34,869 bases of DNA from Candidatus Rifleibacteriota bacterium. GTDB lineage: Bacteria; Riflebacteria; Ozemobacteria; Ozemobacterales; Ozemobacteraceae. The position numbers were made by a program, and so were the translations under genes. A model generated the notes under the pieces. The model was not told where the DNA came from, made no database searches, and saw nothing but the letters and a program-made list of their open reading frames with translations. The first letter of the stretch is position 1. Every line of letters starts with the position of its first letter. Shown piece by piece: positions 16,370 to 25,110 of this stretch. The stretch is taken from assembly GCA_029560455.1 (NCBI GenBank), contig JAKQKW010000205.1:1-34869 (forward strand), read 5' to 3'.

Positions 16370-18286
16370 ATGCGCAGATATTTTCTTGCCCTTTCACTGG
16401 CGATTGCAGGCTGCTTTGCGCCTTCTGATGTTCTGGCCAGGCCGATGACTCAGGTTTCGCCAAATATCAGAATCGGTTTTGGTCCTTCAAAACAGGGCGA
16501 AACCGGTCTGGATACTGAATTTATCAAATTCGTCGACGGCGCCCGGAAAACTCTGCATGGAGCCTTTTTCGAAATTCGTCTCGACTCGGTTGTCGATGCC
16601 TTTATTCGCGCGAAGAAGCGCGGCGTTGACGTTAAGCTGGTCGTCGACAACAACTACTATTTTCTGCCGCCTGACCCTGCCACCGAGGATGATGTCGATG
16701 CTCTGACTCCACACCCGATAAAATCTCCGGCACGTCGCAATGGCGCTCAGCCGGCCCAGCCTGAACTCAACCCTTTTATTGCCAGACTTCTGGCCGCCGG
16801 CATTGAAATTGTAGATGACAACAACCGCTCCAGCCTGATGCACAACAAATTCGGCATTCGCGATGACGAAACTGTCTGGACAGGCAGCTTCAACCTCACC
16901 GATACCTGCAGCTACAAAAACCCGAACAACGCCATTCAGGTCAGGTCGAAAGAACTCGCCGCCATTTATTCAGCCGAATTTAAAGAAATGTTTTTCGACC
17001 GTTCATTTGGGCCAGGTTCGCCCCGCCACGCCGAACGCCAGATAGTTAAAGTCGACGATACCAGTATCGAAGTGTTTTTCGCGCCCGAGGACAACCCGAA
17101 TGCCCGAATTGCCGAGGCTATTTCTGAAGCCGAAAAAGAAGTGTTCTTTATGCAGTTCGCCTTTACCGCTGACGACCTTCGTGATCTGCTGATCAAAAAA
17201 TTCAAAGCAGGCTGCGATGTCAAGGGTATCTTCGATCGCATGCTCTACCGCAGTACCGGCCCGTTTGGCGAATTTTCGCACCTGACCGAAGTCGGAATTC
17301 CTGTCAGAATCTATCCGGATGAAGGCAAGTTCCATCACAAGGTTTTTGTGGTCGATTCCAGCGGCAAAGATCCGCGTGTGGTTCTCGGCTCCGAGAATGC
17401 TTCTACTAACGGCAACCGGGCCAATGATGAAAACATCATGGTGCTGCATTCGAAAAAAATTGCCGGCATGTTTCGTGAAGAATTCGCCGAATATTTCGGA
17501 AAATTCAGCGATGCGGCCGCATTCATGCAGATTGCCGACCTGCCTTTTGCCGGCGAGCCAATCTCTATGGGCGAAATGCACATTTTTGCCAATGGTCGTG
17601 ACATTGACCAGATCAAGGTCGAATACCCGGCCCGCTGGAAGGTTGAAGGGCTTGGACGCGGAGCAGTCGAGGTATTGCGTGGCAATCGCAATACCACTGA
17701 AGACGAAAAGATCAGATTTTTCCGCAATGGTTTCATTCTTGAAACCGCCAACCTGCAGGGCAATGGAGCGAAATCAAGCTTGTCGCTGCGCTTCAACCAG
17801 ATTCCCGCTCCCGAAATTGCCGGAAAATATGCCGTTCTGGTCTCGGTGTCAGAACGTGGCGGGTCAGACAGGTTCGTGACTCTGCGCAATAATCCTACTG
17901 TCTGGGTATTCAACCCTGAAAAGATTGAAGATTTCACCCGTCTTCTCGATTATACTGAATTGCTGCACAATTCACTCGAAGCCATGAAGGGCAGCCTGAA
18001 CTCAACTCAGCAGAAAAACCAGGCCAATATTTTCAGAATGGCGGTAAATAAAGTTCAGAAGATCGTCTGCGAGGGAATCAGCGGTGGTGAATATCAGCGG
18101 GCTGAAATGGCCATTGCGAAAATCGAAAGCTTTTCGAAGCGCTGGCGCCCGTTCATTCTCTCTGTTTCAGGCAATCTCAAGCCGCTGCGTGATGCGCTGA
18201 AACATCGCGTGGTGCATGACAGCGACGAAACCGCCGCGAAGCTGCTCAAACGCCTTGAAAGCTTCATTCTTGACGCAACCCAGTGA
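16370..18286 (+). CDS. Phospholipase D-like (double HKD) secreted lipoprotein
   Basis: The start is ATG 16370 with GGAGG five bases upstream; GTG 16358 lies upstream of that ribosome-binding site and is less likely. The 638-aa product begins with a signal peptide containing a possible lipobox, I-A-G-C (Cys15). It carries two HxK(x4)D motifs: H158/K160/D165 followed by TGSFN, and H322/K324/D329 followed by LGSEN. It therefore has the complete active site of the PLD superfamily (phospholipases, phosphatidyltransferases, nucleases). The first motif is preceded by a Pro-rich insertion (about 100-135). The last 250 residues form an extra region with a beta-rich part and a helical tail, of unknown function. 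It is followed after 22 bp by the CBM20/esterase gene, probably in one transcript. Confidence 0.85.
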   Translation: MRRYFLALSLAIAGCFAPSDVLARPMTQVSPNIRIGFGPSKQGETGLDTEFIKFVDGARKTLHGAFFEIRLDSVVDAFIRAKKRGVDVKLVVDNNYYFLPPDPATEDDVDALTPHPIKSPARRNGAQPAQPELNPFIARLLAAGIEIVDDNNRSSLMHNKFGIRDDETVWTGSFNLTDTCSYKNPNNAIQVRSKELAAIYSAEFKEMFFDRSFGPGSPRHAERQIVKVDDTSIEVFFAPEDNPNARIAEAISEAEKEVFFMQFAFTADDLRDLLIKKFKAGCDVKGIFDRMLYRSTGPFGEFSHLTEVGIPVRIYPDEGKFHHKVFVVDSSGKDPRVVLGSENASTNGNRANDENIMVLHSKKIAGMFREEFAEYFGKFSDAAAFMQIADLPFAGEPISMGEMHIFANGRDIDQIKVEYPARWKVEGLGRGAVEVLRGNRNTTEDEKIRFFRNGFILETANLQGNGAKSSLSLRFNQIPAPEIAGKYAVLVSVSERGGSDRFVTLRNNPTVWVFNPEKIEDFTRLLDYTELLHNSLEAMKGSLNSTQQKNQANIFRMAVNKVQKIVCEGISGGEYQRAEMAIAKIESFSKRWRPFILSVSGNLKPLRDALKHRVVHDSDETAAKLLKRLESFILDATQ

Positions 18287-18308
18287 CTTTTGAGTGAGGA
18301 AACCCGTT

Positions 18309-19490
18309 ATGATAAACAAGATTAAAAATCTGGCGCTTGCGGTTCTGTTCATGTCTTCTTCGGCCCTTCCGGCAACAGAACTGGCTATTGTGGTCAATGT
18401 TCCGGTCGCTACGCCCGACGGCGAAAAGATCTGCATTACCGGCAATCACGAACTTCTTTCCGAATGGTCTGGTGCCGGTATACCCCTGCAGGAAACCGGC
18501 CCCGGGCTGCACCAGTTCCGTGGCGAAATTCCTGATGGAACGATGCTCGAATTCAAGTTTACCCGCGGCAGCTTCAACACGGTCGAAAAGACAGCGCAGG
18601 GCCTCGAAAGACCGAACCGCCGTCTGCTGGTCAAAGGCGACAAAATGGTCGAGCGTGCTGTGGTAGAGGCCTGGTCAGATCAGACCGGAGGCGGCACTGC
18701 AAACCCGCCGCCAAAGATAACCGGAAACTATAAAATTCTTCGCCAGGTGAAGTCGGCATTTCTTGCACCGGCGCGCGATGTAATCGTCTGGCTGCCGCCT
18801 TCCTACGACAAATCTGGCAGTTCAGCCCGTCGTTACCCCGTTATCTACATGCACGACGGCGGTAACCTTTTCGACCCCGGCACGTCTTTTGGCGGTGTCG
18901 ACTGGGGCATTGACGAGGCTATGGATGAAGGCATCGCCCGCGGCGAACTCAATGAAGCTATCGTTGTCGGTATCGGCAACACTGCTGATCGCATGAGTGA
19001 ATATACACCGTTTCCCGACCCGAAACACAAGGGCGGCAATGGGGAAAAGTATGCGCGCTTTCTCGTCGAAGAGCTTAAACCGCTCGTTGACCGCAGTTTC
19101 AGAACCCTCAAAGATCGCCGCAATACCTTCGTCGGCGGTTCTTCGCTTGGTGGCCTGATATCACTTTATATCGGAGTTTCGCGGCCAGAAGTATTTTCGG
19201 GGATCATCGCCATGTCGCCTTCAATCTGGTGGGCCAATGGCGGCATAATCGAATGGCTGCTGCAGAACAATCTGGCAGCGTGGCATGGCAAAATCTGGGC
19301 TGACATGGGCACCCGTGAAGGTGAAGAGGCGATAAGCTTCAGCCGCCAGCTCGCCGAAACCGTCAAACAGAAATGTCCGGCCTTTAAAGGTCTTGTTTAC
19401 CGCGAATTTACGGGTGGCAGCCATTCTGAAGCCTCATGGAAACAAAGAATACACCTGCCGTTACGCCTTTTTATCGGCCGCCGCAAATAA
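18309..19490 (+). CDS. Secreted CBM20-like domain plus EstD/Fes-type esterase
   Basis: The start is ATG 18309 with AGGA eight bases upstream, giving 393 aa. A signal peptide (about 1-22) precedes a CBM20-like starch-binding-type domain (about 26-120: CITGNHELLSEW, then LEFKFTRG) and a putative-esterase alpha/beta-hydrolase domain (about 140-390, PF00756 type). The catalytic triad is visible: S279 in GGSSLGG, an acid near D332 (ADMGTREG) and H372 in GGSHSEASW. The family includes enterochelin, acetyl-xylan and feruloyl esterases and mycolyltransferases. The carbohydrate-binding domain suggests de-esterification of a polysaccharide or glycolipid outside the inner membrane. The substrate is not determinable. 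Confidence 0.85.
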   Translation: MINKIKNLALAVLFMSSSALPATELAIVVNVPVATPDGEKICITGNHELLSEWSGAGIPLQETGPGLHQFRGEIPDGTMLEFKFTRGSFNTVEKTAQGLERPNRRLLVKGDKMVERAVVEAWSDQTGGGTANPPPKITGNYKILRQVKSAFLAPARDVIVWLPPSYDKSGSSARRYPVIYMHDGGNLFDPGTSFGGVDWGIDEAMDEGIARGELNEAIVVGIGNTADRMSEYTPFPDPKHKGGNGEKYARFLVEELKPLVDRSFRTLKDRRNTFVGGSSLGGLISLYIGVSRPEVFSGIIAMSPSIWWANGGIIEWLLQNNLAAWHGKIWADMGTREGEEAISFSRQLAETVKQKCPAFKGLVYREFTGGSHSEASWKQRIHLPLRLFIGRRK

Positions 19491-19511
19491 GTTAAAACAG
19501 CTGCGCAAAAC

Positions 19512-19541
19512 ACAACACCCCGCATCAGTGCGGGGTGTTGT
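19512..19541 (+). terminator. Strong hairpin after the esterase gene
   Basis: ACAACACCCCGCA, loop TCAG, then TGCGGGGTGTTGT form a perfect 13-bp stem 21 bp after the stop codon. The T-tract is poor (CTTTTA lies 10 bp further on), but position and stability fit a terminator for the PLD/esterase transcript. Confidence 0.65.
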
Positions 19542-19607
19542 CGTCAAGGGCTTTTACAATATTCTGGCAGATGCACTGCCGGGTTCTTATTTGTCGTGGC
19601 GAAATCT

Positions 19608-19636
19608 GTCATTCCCGCGAAGCCTGCACTTCGCGG
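19608..19636. repeat. CGCGGGAAT intergenic motif, copy 2, with hairpin
   Basis: GTCATTCCCGCGAAG (19608-19622) is the reverse complement of the 16280s copy. It runs into CCGCGAAG-CCTGCA-CTTCGCGG (19615-19636), an 8-bp stem with a 6-base loop. It lies between two convergent genes. Confidence 0.5.
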
Positions 19637-19672
19637 CGGCTGGCGGCGAGGATCTGATCTGCGTCTGATATC

Positions 19673-21286
19673 TCAGGGGTAGTCGATGGTAAAGCCGGGG
19701 CTGGCCTGGGCCAGGTCGCTCGGGCTGGTCAGATCGGTAAAGATCTTGCCGTCGCCGTTACCGGGCATGAGTTTGGCGAGGGTGCTGCCGATGACCGGCC
19801 AGTTCTTGACGCTTTCGCGTTTGCTGACGCCCCAGTCGACGATTTTCAGTACGGTTTTAACGCCTTCTGGCAGGTTGACCTGATCGGTTTTGTCCATGCC
19901 GCCGAGAACTTCACCGAAAGTGCCCAGGTTCTGATACACGGGTATGAAAATTTTCATGACGACCATGGTCAGATCTTTGCGGCTGGCCCCGGTTTCTTTG
20001 CCGAGCCTGTCGATGTCTTTCAGCAGTGAGAGCCCGACGTTGGCCTTGCTTTTCAGTTCGCGCAGTTTGCCGATACCCCAGCCGGCATTGAATTTTCCGG
20101 CTTTTTTGTCGTCTTCGTATGACTTGTTGGCGGCGGTAAAGCTTTTAAAACCTTCATTGCTCTTGATTTTATTGAATACCTTATTCAGCTTGGCGCGCCC
20201 TTCAGGGCCCGGAAAAGCCCGGTCGAGAGTTTTGCAGTCAGGAACCAGATCGTTGATGATGAATTCCTGCAGTTTGTTGATATCTGGGCTGTGGCTGTAA
20301 GCAATCGCAAAGTTCATCACCTTGTCAGCGAGCTGATATTTGTTTTTGGGTTCAAGACCGTCGATTACCGAGTGCAGGGCGACGATGATCTTGTCGCGTT
20401 CAGGGTCTTTCTGGGCGATGTTACCCTTGAAGCCGGCGCCGTCAAAATAAGCTTTGCTGACGAGTTCGCTGCAGTAAAAGGCGCGGTCACCATCGCTGTT
20501 CGAAAACGAGTAATCGTAAGGCTTGCCAAGCTGCGCTTCAGCGTAGCCAATTGCCTTTTCGATGATGGTATTGGCCTGTGACGCCGGTAGCCCGTGGGTT
20601 GGCCTGACAAGACGATAGTTGCACCAGCCGCCCATTTCTTCATACCAGGTGCTCATACGCACCTTGTCGCTGGTCGTGTCTGATTTGTTGGCGGTGATGC
20701 CGACCGCTTCGATGATGATCGGCGGCACACTGTCTACTACCATTGTTGCGTGATAATAGGGGCCCTTGGTCATCAGACAGATGAAGTTCTTGTCGATTTC
20801 CTGTTTGGCTTTGGGCCCGTTCAGAAAAATGTCGCCACGCTTTGTCGAGGTGACCATCTTTACCATCTTTTCGTCTTTATGCCAGCGTTTTGCCCAGTCG
20901 AGCATTCTGACAGGGTTGCCGAAGTCGCGCGAATAGTGCCCCTTACCCTGCGGGTAGAAGCTTTTGCAGAGATTTTTGGCCGCAGTCAGACCGCCGTCTT
21001 TGCCGGTAAAGGGCTCTTTGCCTTCGGCGCATCTTTTGAGGACCGGGTAATAGTAGGGCAGAAGCTGCATATCGAGAAACTTCTGCTCTTCTTCGCTGAG
21101 TTCGATAGTGGCGCTGGCGTTGAGCTGGCTGATATCGAAGCTCTTACCTGCAGAAATGTAGACATTGTTTACCTGAAACGGATTGTTCTGCTGGTTTGTC
21201 TGGGCGGCAGCATTGGTCGAAAAGCCTGCAGCCAGAAACATGGCAAGCGCGGCAGTATTTAGCAGGCGACTGAAACTTTTTTTCAT
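19673..21286 (-). CDS. Secreted C92 (YiiX-like) permuted papain-fold protein
   Basis: This 537-aa protein starts at ATG 21286, with GGAG upstream. The signal peptide covers about residues 1-28 (cleavage near NAAAQ). The core (about 145-300) shows the circularly permuted NlpC/P60 arrangement of the YiiX/C92 family: KRGDIFL, then YHATMVVD with H179, then AFYCSELVSKAYF with C272. The permutation puts the active-site His before the Cys. Such enzymes are thought to cut amide bonds in cell-wall peptides or related substrates in the periplasm. The C-terminal 230 residues are helical and unrecognised. It is transcribed in the same direction as the carbonic anhydrase and DUF1460 genes upstream, with 116 bp between. 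Confidence 0.82.
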   Translation of the reverse strand: MKKSFSRLLNTAALAMFLAAGFSTNAAAQTNQQNNPFQVNNVYISAGKSFDISQLNASATIELSEEEQKFLDMQLLPYYYPVLKRCAEGKEPFTGKDGGLTAAKNLCKSFYPQGKGHYSRDFGNPVRMLDWAKRWHKDEKMVKMVTSTKRGDIFLNGPKAKQEIDKNFICLMTKGPYYHATMVVDSVPPIIIEAVGITANKSDTTSDKVRMSTWYEEMGGWCNYRLVRPTHGLPASQANTIIEKAIGYAEAQLGKPYDYSFSNSDGDRAFYCSELVSKAYFDGAGFKGNIAQKDPERDKIIVALHSVIDGLEPKNKYQLADKVMNFAIAYSHSPDINKLQEFIINDLVPDCKTLDRAFPGPEGRAKLNKVFNKIKSNEGFKSFTAANKSYEDDKKAGKFNAGWGIGKLRELKSKANVGLSLLKDIDRLGKETGASRKDLTMVVMKIFIPVYQNLGTFGEVLGGMDKTDQVNLPEGVKTVLKIVDWGVSKRESVKNWPVIGSTLAKLMPGNGDGKIFTDLTSPSDLAQASPGFTIDYP

Positions 21287-21402
21287 GAGTTAAACTCCGC
21301 GAACAGGATATTTCTTTAAGTATACCTGTAAAAAGCCCGAAAGTTTAAGTTTCAGAAAAAATTGCAGAAATCTGGAGCGTCTGCATTTTGATTAGACTGA
21401 AA

Positions 21403-22035
21403 TCAGATTTTGAGGCGGTGTGTGTCGGAAATTTCTTCCGGTTTTGATATGCAGACTCCGAGGTCACGCATAATTCCGTCTTCCAGACTATATATCCAGC
21501 CGTGAACAGAGAGTTTGCGGCCATTTTTCCAGGCACTCTGAACTATTGTCGTGTGGCAGATGTTGAAAACCTGCTCGACGACATTCAGCTCACAGAGAAG
21601 CCCGATGCGCTCGGCTTCGGTCGGCAGGGCATCGATTCTTGCCTGGTGATAGCGGTAAACATCTTTGATGTGGCGCAGCCAGTTATCGATCAGGCCATGC
21701 TCGCGGTTTTCCATTGCGGCTCTGATGCCACCACAGCCATAATGGCCGCAGACGATTATGTGCTTGATTTTAAGCACATCAATTGCGTATTGTATGACCG
21801 AAAGACAGTTTAAATCGGTATGAACGACAACATTGGCAATATTGCGGTGAACGAAAATGGCTCCTGGCGGCAGCCCGATAATCTGATTGGCTGGTACCCG
21901 GCTGTCTGAACAACCTATCCAGAGGTATTCCGGGTTCTGCTGTCGTGAAAGTTCTTTAAAAAAATCAGGATTCTGTTTTTTTATTTCTTCGGCCCAACGA
22001 CGGTTCTGTTCAAAAAGGTGGCGCAGATGGCGCAT
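21403..22035 (-). CDS. can: Beta-carbonic anhydrase
   Basis: This 210-aa cytoplasmic zinc enzyme interconverts CO2 and bicarbonate. The start is ATG 22035, preceded by CGGAG. An upstream in-frame start exists but would add 28 residues not seen in the family. Zinc ligands and active-site residues are all present: C42, D44 and R46 (WIGCSDSRVPAN), and H98 and C101 (CGHYGCGG). Sequence blocks such as FVHRNIANVV, HTDLNCLSV and CELNVVEQV match E. coli Can closely. It lies between two genes for papain-fold envelope hydrolases on the same strand. It probably supplies bicarbonate to carboxylases. Confidence 0.95.
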   Translation of the reverse strand: MRHLRHLFEQNRRWAEEIKKQNPDFFKELSRQQNPEYLWIGCSDSRVPANQIIGLPPGAIFVHRNIANVVVHTDLNCLSVIQYAIDVLKIKHIIVCGHYGCGGIRAAMENREHGLIDNWLRHIKDVYRYHQARIDALPTEAERIGLLCELNVVEQVFNICHTTIVQSAWKNGRKLSVHGWIYSLEDGIMRDLGVCISKPEEISDTHRLKI

Positions 22036-22108
22036 CTGAGTCTCCGGGGGTCTTATGGTATGAATTTCATGGCAATTGTAACATGAACGCTTCCCCACAG
22101 TCTGCAGG

Positions 22109-23017
22109 TTATTCTGCAAGGTTACGGAATCGGTAGGTGGCCGGTGCAGCCGCCTGCAATACTGGTCGAAATGCCATCAGGCCTTTGATGTGTTTGCCGT
22201 CTCGCAGGTATTCGGCAAGATCCTGGTCGGTGACCCGGTTGAGTTTAAGAGAAGCATGACGAAGCCAGCGTTTCTGGTTCTGCTCGATATAAAAACCCAT
22301 GTGAGTGACGTCGAGGCCTTCCTTGTCGGTGACCATGGCTACAATGTCGCCTGACTGAAGAGGTGCCGAACCGTCGAGAACTGCAGCAACAGGAAAATAC
22401 CACATCAATTGCGGTTCTTCGGCAATCATGAAGCGATCTTCAATGTAATAAGTGCGATTGTTGCCGACCCGGTTGAGATAGAGACCGCGATTCAAGGCTT
22501 TCGGATGATGCCTGGCGATGTCGGTAAGATAGCCCTTGCGTTCGTTTACTATGCCCCAGTATGACGTGAAATGATTGCGGTGATGGTTCATCAGCGGCCT
22601 GCCACCGGCATCGAACATCACGTCGATGAGTTGTTGCAGAAAATCATTGTAAGACGCTTTTTGACAGGCTGCCATGGCAAGAACGTGCTCGACATAGGTC
22701 ATGCAGTCGAGGTAGGTCAGACTCGATCTTAAAAACTCAACCGGCAGAGGTTTGTCGTTGGTTGCCTCTTTTTTGGGCGCCTTTGGCGCATGCTGTTTTT
22801 TTATGCGGGTTCTGGTTTCGGGGTGATATTTGCGGCCGAGCAGATATTTTGAGATGAATTCGATGCGCCGTTGCGGCGGCATGACCTTTGCCCCGCTGAT
22901 AAGGCTCTCAACTTCGTTGCGGTCGCGCATGCTCTTGAGATTGACGACCGGCGCGGCATTTTCCCCGGCAACCAGTGAACACACAAGCATAAAAGCGAAC
23001 AGCACGATTCTTGTCAT
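22109..23017 (-). CDS. DUF1460 (N-acetylmuramoyl-L-alanine amidase-like) secreted protein
   Basis: This 302-aa protein starts at ATG 23017, with GGGAG upstream. It has an N-terminal signal peptide (about 1-18). The DUF1460 fold is marked by YLDCMTYVEHVLAMA, with the likely nucleophile C105, and by the downstream pair THMGFYI and WLRHASLK that supplies His. DUF1460 is an NlpC/P60-like cysteine hydrolase family implicated in peptidoglycan amide cleavage. A Lys/Ala/Pro-rich loop (about 72-90) interrupts the N-terminal helical part. The carbonic anhydrase gene follows after 73 bp. Confidence 0.85.
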   Translation of the reverse strand: MTRIVLFAFMLVCSLVAGENAAPVVNLKSMRDRNEVESLISGAKVMPPQRRIEFISKYLLGRKYHPETRTRIKKQHAPKAPKKEATNDKPLPVEFLRSSLTYLDCMTYVEHVLAMAACQKASYNDFLQQLIDVMFDAGGRPLMNHHRNHFTSYWGIVNERKGYLTDIARHHPKALNRGLYLNRVGNNRTYYIEDRFMIAEEPQLMWYFPVAAVLDGSAPLQSGDIVAMVTDKEGLDVTHMGFYIEQNQKRWLRHASLKLNRVTDQDLAEYLRDGKHIKGLMAFRPVLQAAAPATYRFRNLAE

Positions 23018-23150
23018 AAATGGTTCGACTCCCGTAAAAATCTTAATGAAACAATTCTAACACGACTTTCTGCCCGTTTCAGGCTTCTGAAGTTTTGCCA
23101 TTGCCAGGGAATTGAAGTAGAATCGAATATAACTTCGCGAGAGTAGCCCA

Positions 23151-23777
23151 ATGTACACAATCGATCTGAAAACCTGGAAAAGACGCGAGCACTACCATTA
23201 TTTCTGCGGTCTTGCCGACCCTTACTGGAGCATTACGACCGCGCTCGACTGCGGCAAGACCTACTGGAACAGCAAACATAAGGGCCAGTCGTTTTTTTTA
23301 AGTTATCTGCACCGGTCGCTTCAGGCTCTCAATCAGGTTGAAGAGCTGAGAATGCGCATTATTGGCGAAGAGGTGGTGTGTTATGACCGGGTGCATGCGT
23401 CAACAACGGTAATGCGCCCCGATGAAACCTTCGGCTGCTGCTTCATGGAATTCATCGATGATTTCGCCGAGTTTTCCAGAGCCGCATCGGCTGGAGTCGA
23501 CAAGGTCATGGCCACTACCGGCATGTGCCTCGAAAATGATTATCGGGCTGATCAGGTTTATTATTCAAGCATCCCCTGGCATCGCTTTTCCGGGCTCACT
23601 TTTGCAAAAGCCCTCAATTCAAGCGATTCTGTGCCAAGAGTGACCTTCGGCAGAACTTATGAAGACGACGGCAAACTGCTGCTGCCGGTCGCCATTCAGG
23701 TGCATCACGGCCTCGTCGATGGTCTGCATGTGGCGAGGTTTCTCGAGGCTTTTCAGCAGCGCCTTTCTGATTTGTGA
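23151..23777 (+). CDS. Chloramphenicol acetyltransferase-family O-acetyltransferase
   Basis: This 208-aa protein has the length and C-terminal catalytic motif of trimeric CAT enzymes: QVHHGLVDGLHVARF, with catalytic H186 and structural D190. SSIPWHRFSGLTFA matches the conserved central block. These enzymes transfer acetyl from acetyl-CoA to a hydroxyl. Many chromosomal members do not act on chloramphenicol, and there is no mobile-element context here, so a housekeeping acceptor is as likely as resistance. The ATG is preceded by GAGAG. It appears to be a single-gene unit. Confidence 0.87.
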   Translation: MYTIDLKTWKRREHYHYFCGLADPYWSITTALDCGKTYWNSKHKGQSFFLSYLHRSLQALNQVEELRMRIIGEEVVCYDRVHASTTVMRPDETFGCCFMEFIDDFAEFSRAASAGVDKVMATTGMCLENDYRADQVYYSSIPWHRFSGLTFAKALNSSDSVPRVTFGRTYEDDGKLLLPVAIQVHHGLVDGLHVARFLEAFQQRLSDL

Positions 23778-23795
23778 CGGCTGTGTAATGCCAAT

Positions 23796-23829
23796 CAGGC
23801 TGGTAAAGCCTGTGCTGGTTGGTTTTACT
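23796..23829 (+). terminator. Possible weak terminator after the CAT-family gene
   Basis: CAGGCT-GGTAA-AGCCTG forms a 6-bp stem (23796-23812), 19 bp after the stop codon, followed after a gap by TTTTACTT. It is short and its T-tract is displaced. Confidence 0.3.
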
Positions 23830-23869
23830 TCGTCGCTACGGCGTTTCGACTTTTTAATCCTGCTGAAGT

Positions 23870-23898
23870 TTGCCCGTATGCAGTTGTTCTGATAGAAT
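23870..23898 (+). promoter_or_regulatory. Sigma-70-type promoter of the alcohol dehydrogenase operon
   Basis: TTGCCC (23870-23875), a 17-bp spacer and TAGAAT (23893-23898) predict a transcript start near 23905, about 48 bases before the dehydrogenase start codon. Confidence 0.6.
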
Positions 23899-23952
23899 GA
23901 TAATAGAAGGTTCAAGGCAGCCAGTCATAAATAACTGAAGAGGAGACGGCTG

Positions 23953-25110
23953 ATGCAGAAGGTACATGAATTACGCAAATTTGTTGCGCCCGAATTCATT
24001 TTTGGTATCGATGCCCGCAATCTGATCGGTCGTTATGCCGCCAATCTTGGCGCAGAGAAGGCTTTGATTGTCACTGATCCGGGCTTGATAGCGGCAGGCT
24101 GGGTTGCCGATGTCGAAAAATGTCTCAAAGAAGAGGGTATTCCGTGGCATGTTTTTTCCGGTGTCAGCCCGAATCCACGTGAAGCGCAGGTCATGGCCGG
24201 CGCCGAAGTATTCATCAAAGAAAATTGTAACTCAATAATTGCGGTAGGCGGCGGCAGCCCGCTCGACTGTGCCAAAGGCATCGGCATTGTTGCTGCCAAT
24301 GGCGGGCATATTCTCGATTATGAGGGCGTAGACGAGGTGCCACTGCCCTGCGCACCCCTGATCTGTATTCCCTCAACCTCAGGCGCTTCTGCCGATGTTT
24401 CTCAGTTTGCCATAATTTCTGATACCAGGCGTCGGGTAAAAATCGCGATCGTTTCGAAAATGGTTGTGCCTGATCTTGCCCTGATCGATCCGCGGGTAAC
24501 TGTTACCATGGGTCGTGATCTGACCTGCTTCACCGGTATGGATGCCCTGGTGCACGCAATCGAAGCCTATGTTTCGAATGCGTCGTCGCCGATAACCGAT
24601 CTGCATGCTCTCGAAGCCATCAGACTTATTCAACAGAGTCTTCTGCAGGCAATTGAGTTTCCGCATAACCTTGAATTCCGCAGCCAGATGATGCTGGCCA
24701 GTCTTTATGCCGGCCTTGCCTTTTCGAATGCAAGCCTTGGCGCTGTGCATGCCCTGGCTCACAGTCTTGGTGGTTATGTCGATGCCCCGCACGGCGAAGC
24801 CAACGCCCTTCTGCTTGACCATGTGATTTATTGCAATTTCGCCGCGAATCCTGAAAAATTCAGACAGATTGGCCGGATTTTCGGTGCCAGCATTTCTGGC
24901 AACCCGTTTACTGACCGCGATTCTATCTGCAATGCAATTAACGAGTTCAAGAAAGCCGCAGGGATCGTCAGAACTTTATCAAGCTTCGGTGTAAATGCTT
25001 CTGACATCGAAGTTCTTGCCGGTAATGCCTTTAAAGATGCCTGTCTGGTGACTAACCCGAAAGAATTGAGTCTTGATGATCTGAAAGGTATCTATGAGCG
25101 AGCCCTCTGA
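23953..25110 (+). CDS. Iron-containing (type III) alcohol dehydrogenase
   Basis: This 385-aa NAD(P)-dependent dehydrogenase is in the FucO/AdhB family, of the usual length. GGGSPLD (99-105) marks the nucleotide-binding region. The four metal ligands are D197 and H201 (TGMDALVHAIEAY), H266 (GAVHALAHSLGG) and H280 (DAPHGEANALLLDH). It reduces aldehydes or oxidises primary alcohols, probably in fermentation or alcohol use; the natural substrate cannot be read from sequence. GAGGAG precedes the ATG. Its last 17 bases overlap the following hybrid kinase gene, so the two are co-expressed. Confidence 0.93.
   Translation: MQKVHELRKFVAPEFIFGIDARNLIGRYAANLGAEKALIVTDPGLIAAGWVADVEKCLKEEGIPWHVFSGVSPNPREAQVMAGAEVFIKENCNSIIAVGGGSPLDCAKGIGIVAANGGHILDYEGVDEVPLPCAPLICIPSTSGASADVSQFAIISDTRRRVKIAIVSKMVVPDLALIDPRVTVTMGRDLTCFTGMDALVHAIEAYVSNASSPITDLHALEAIRLIQQSLLQAIEFPHNLEFRSQMMLASLYAGLAFSNASLGAVHALAHSLGGYVDAPHGEANALLLDHVIYCNFAANPEKFRQIGRIFGASISGNPFTDRDSICNAINEFKKAAGIVRTLSSFGVNASDIEVLAGNAFKDACLVTNPKELSLDDLKGIYERAL

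Noticed and set aside
17335..17937. 200-codon minus-strand frame within the PLD gene
   Set aside because: Ser/Arg-rich composition typical of antisense reading of a real gene, with no start signal.
20750..21262. 170-codon plus-strand frame opposite the C92 gene
   Set aside because: Antisense to a protein with a signal peptide and active-site motifs.
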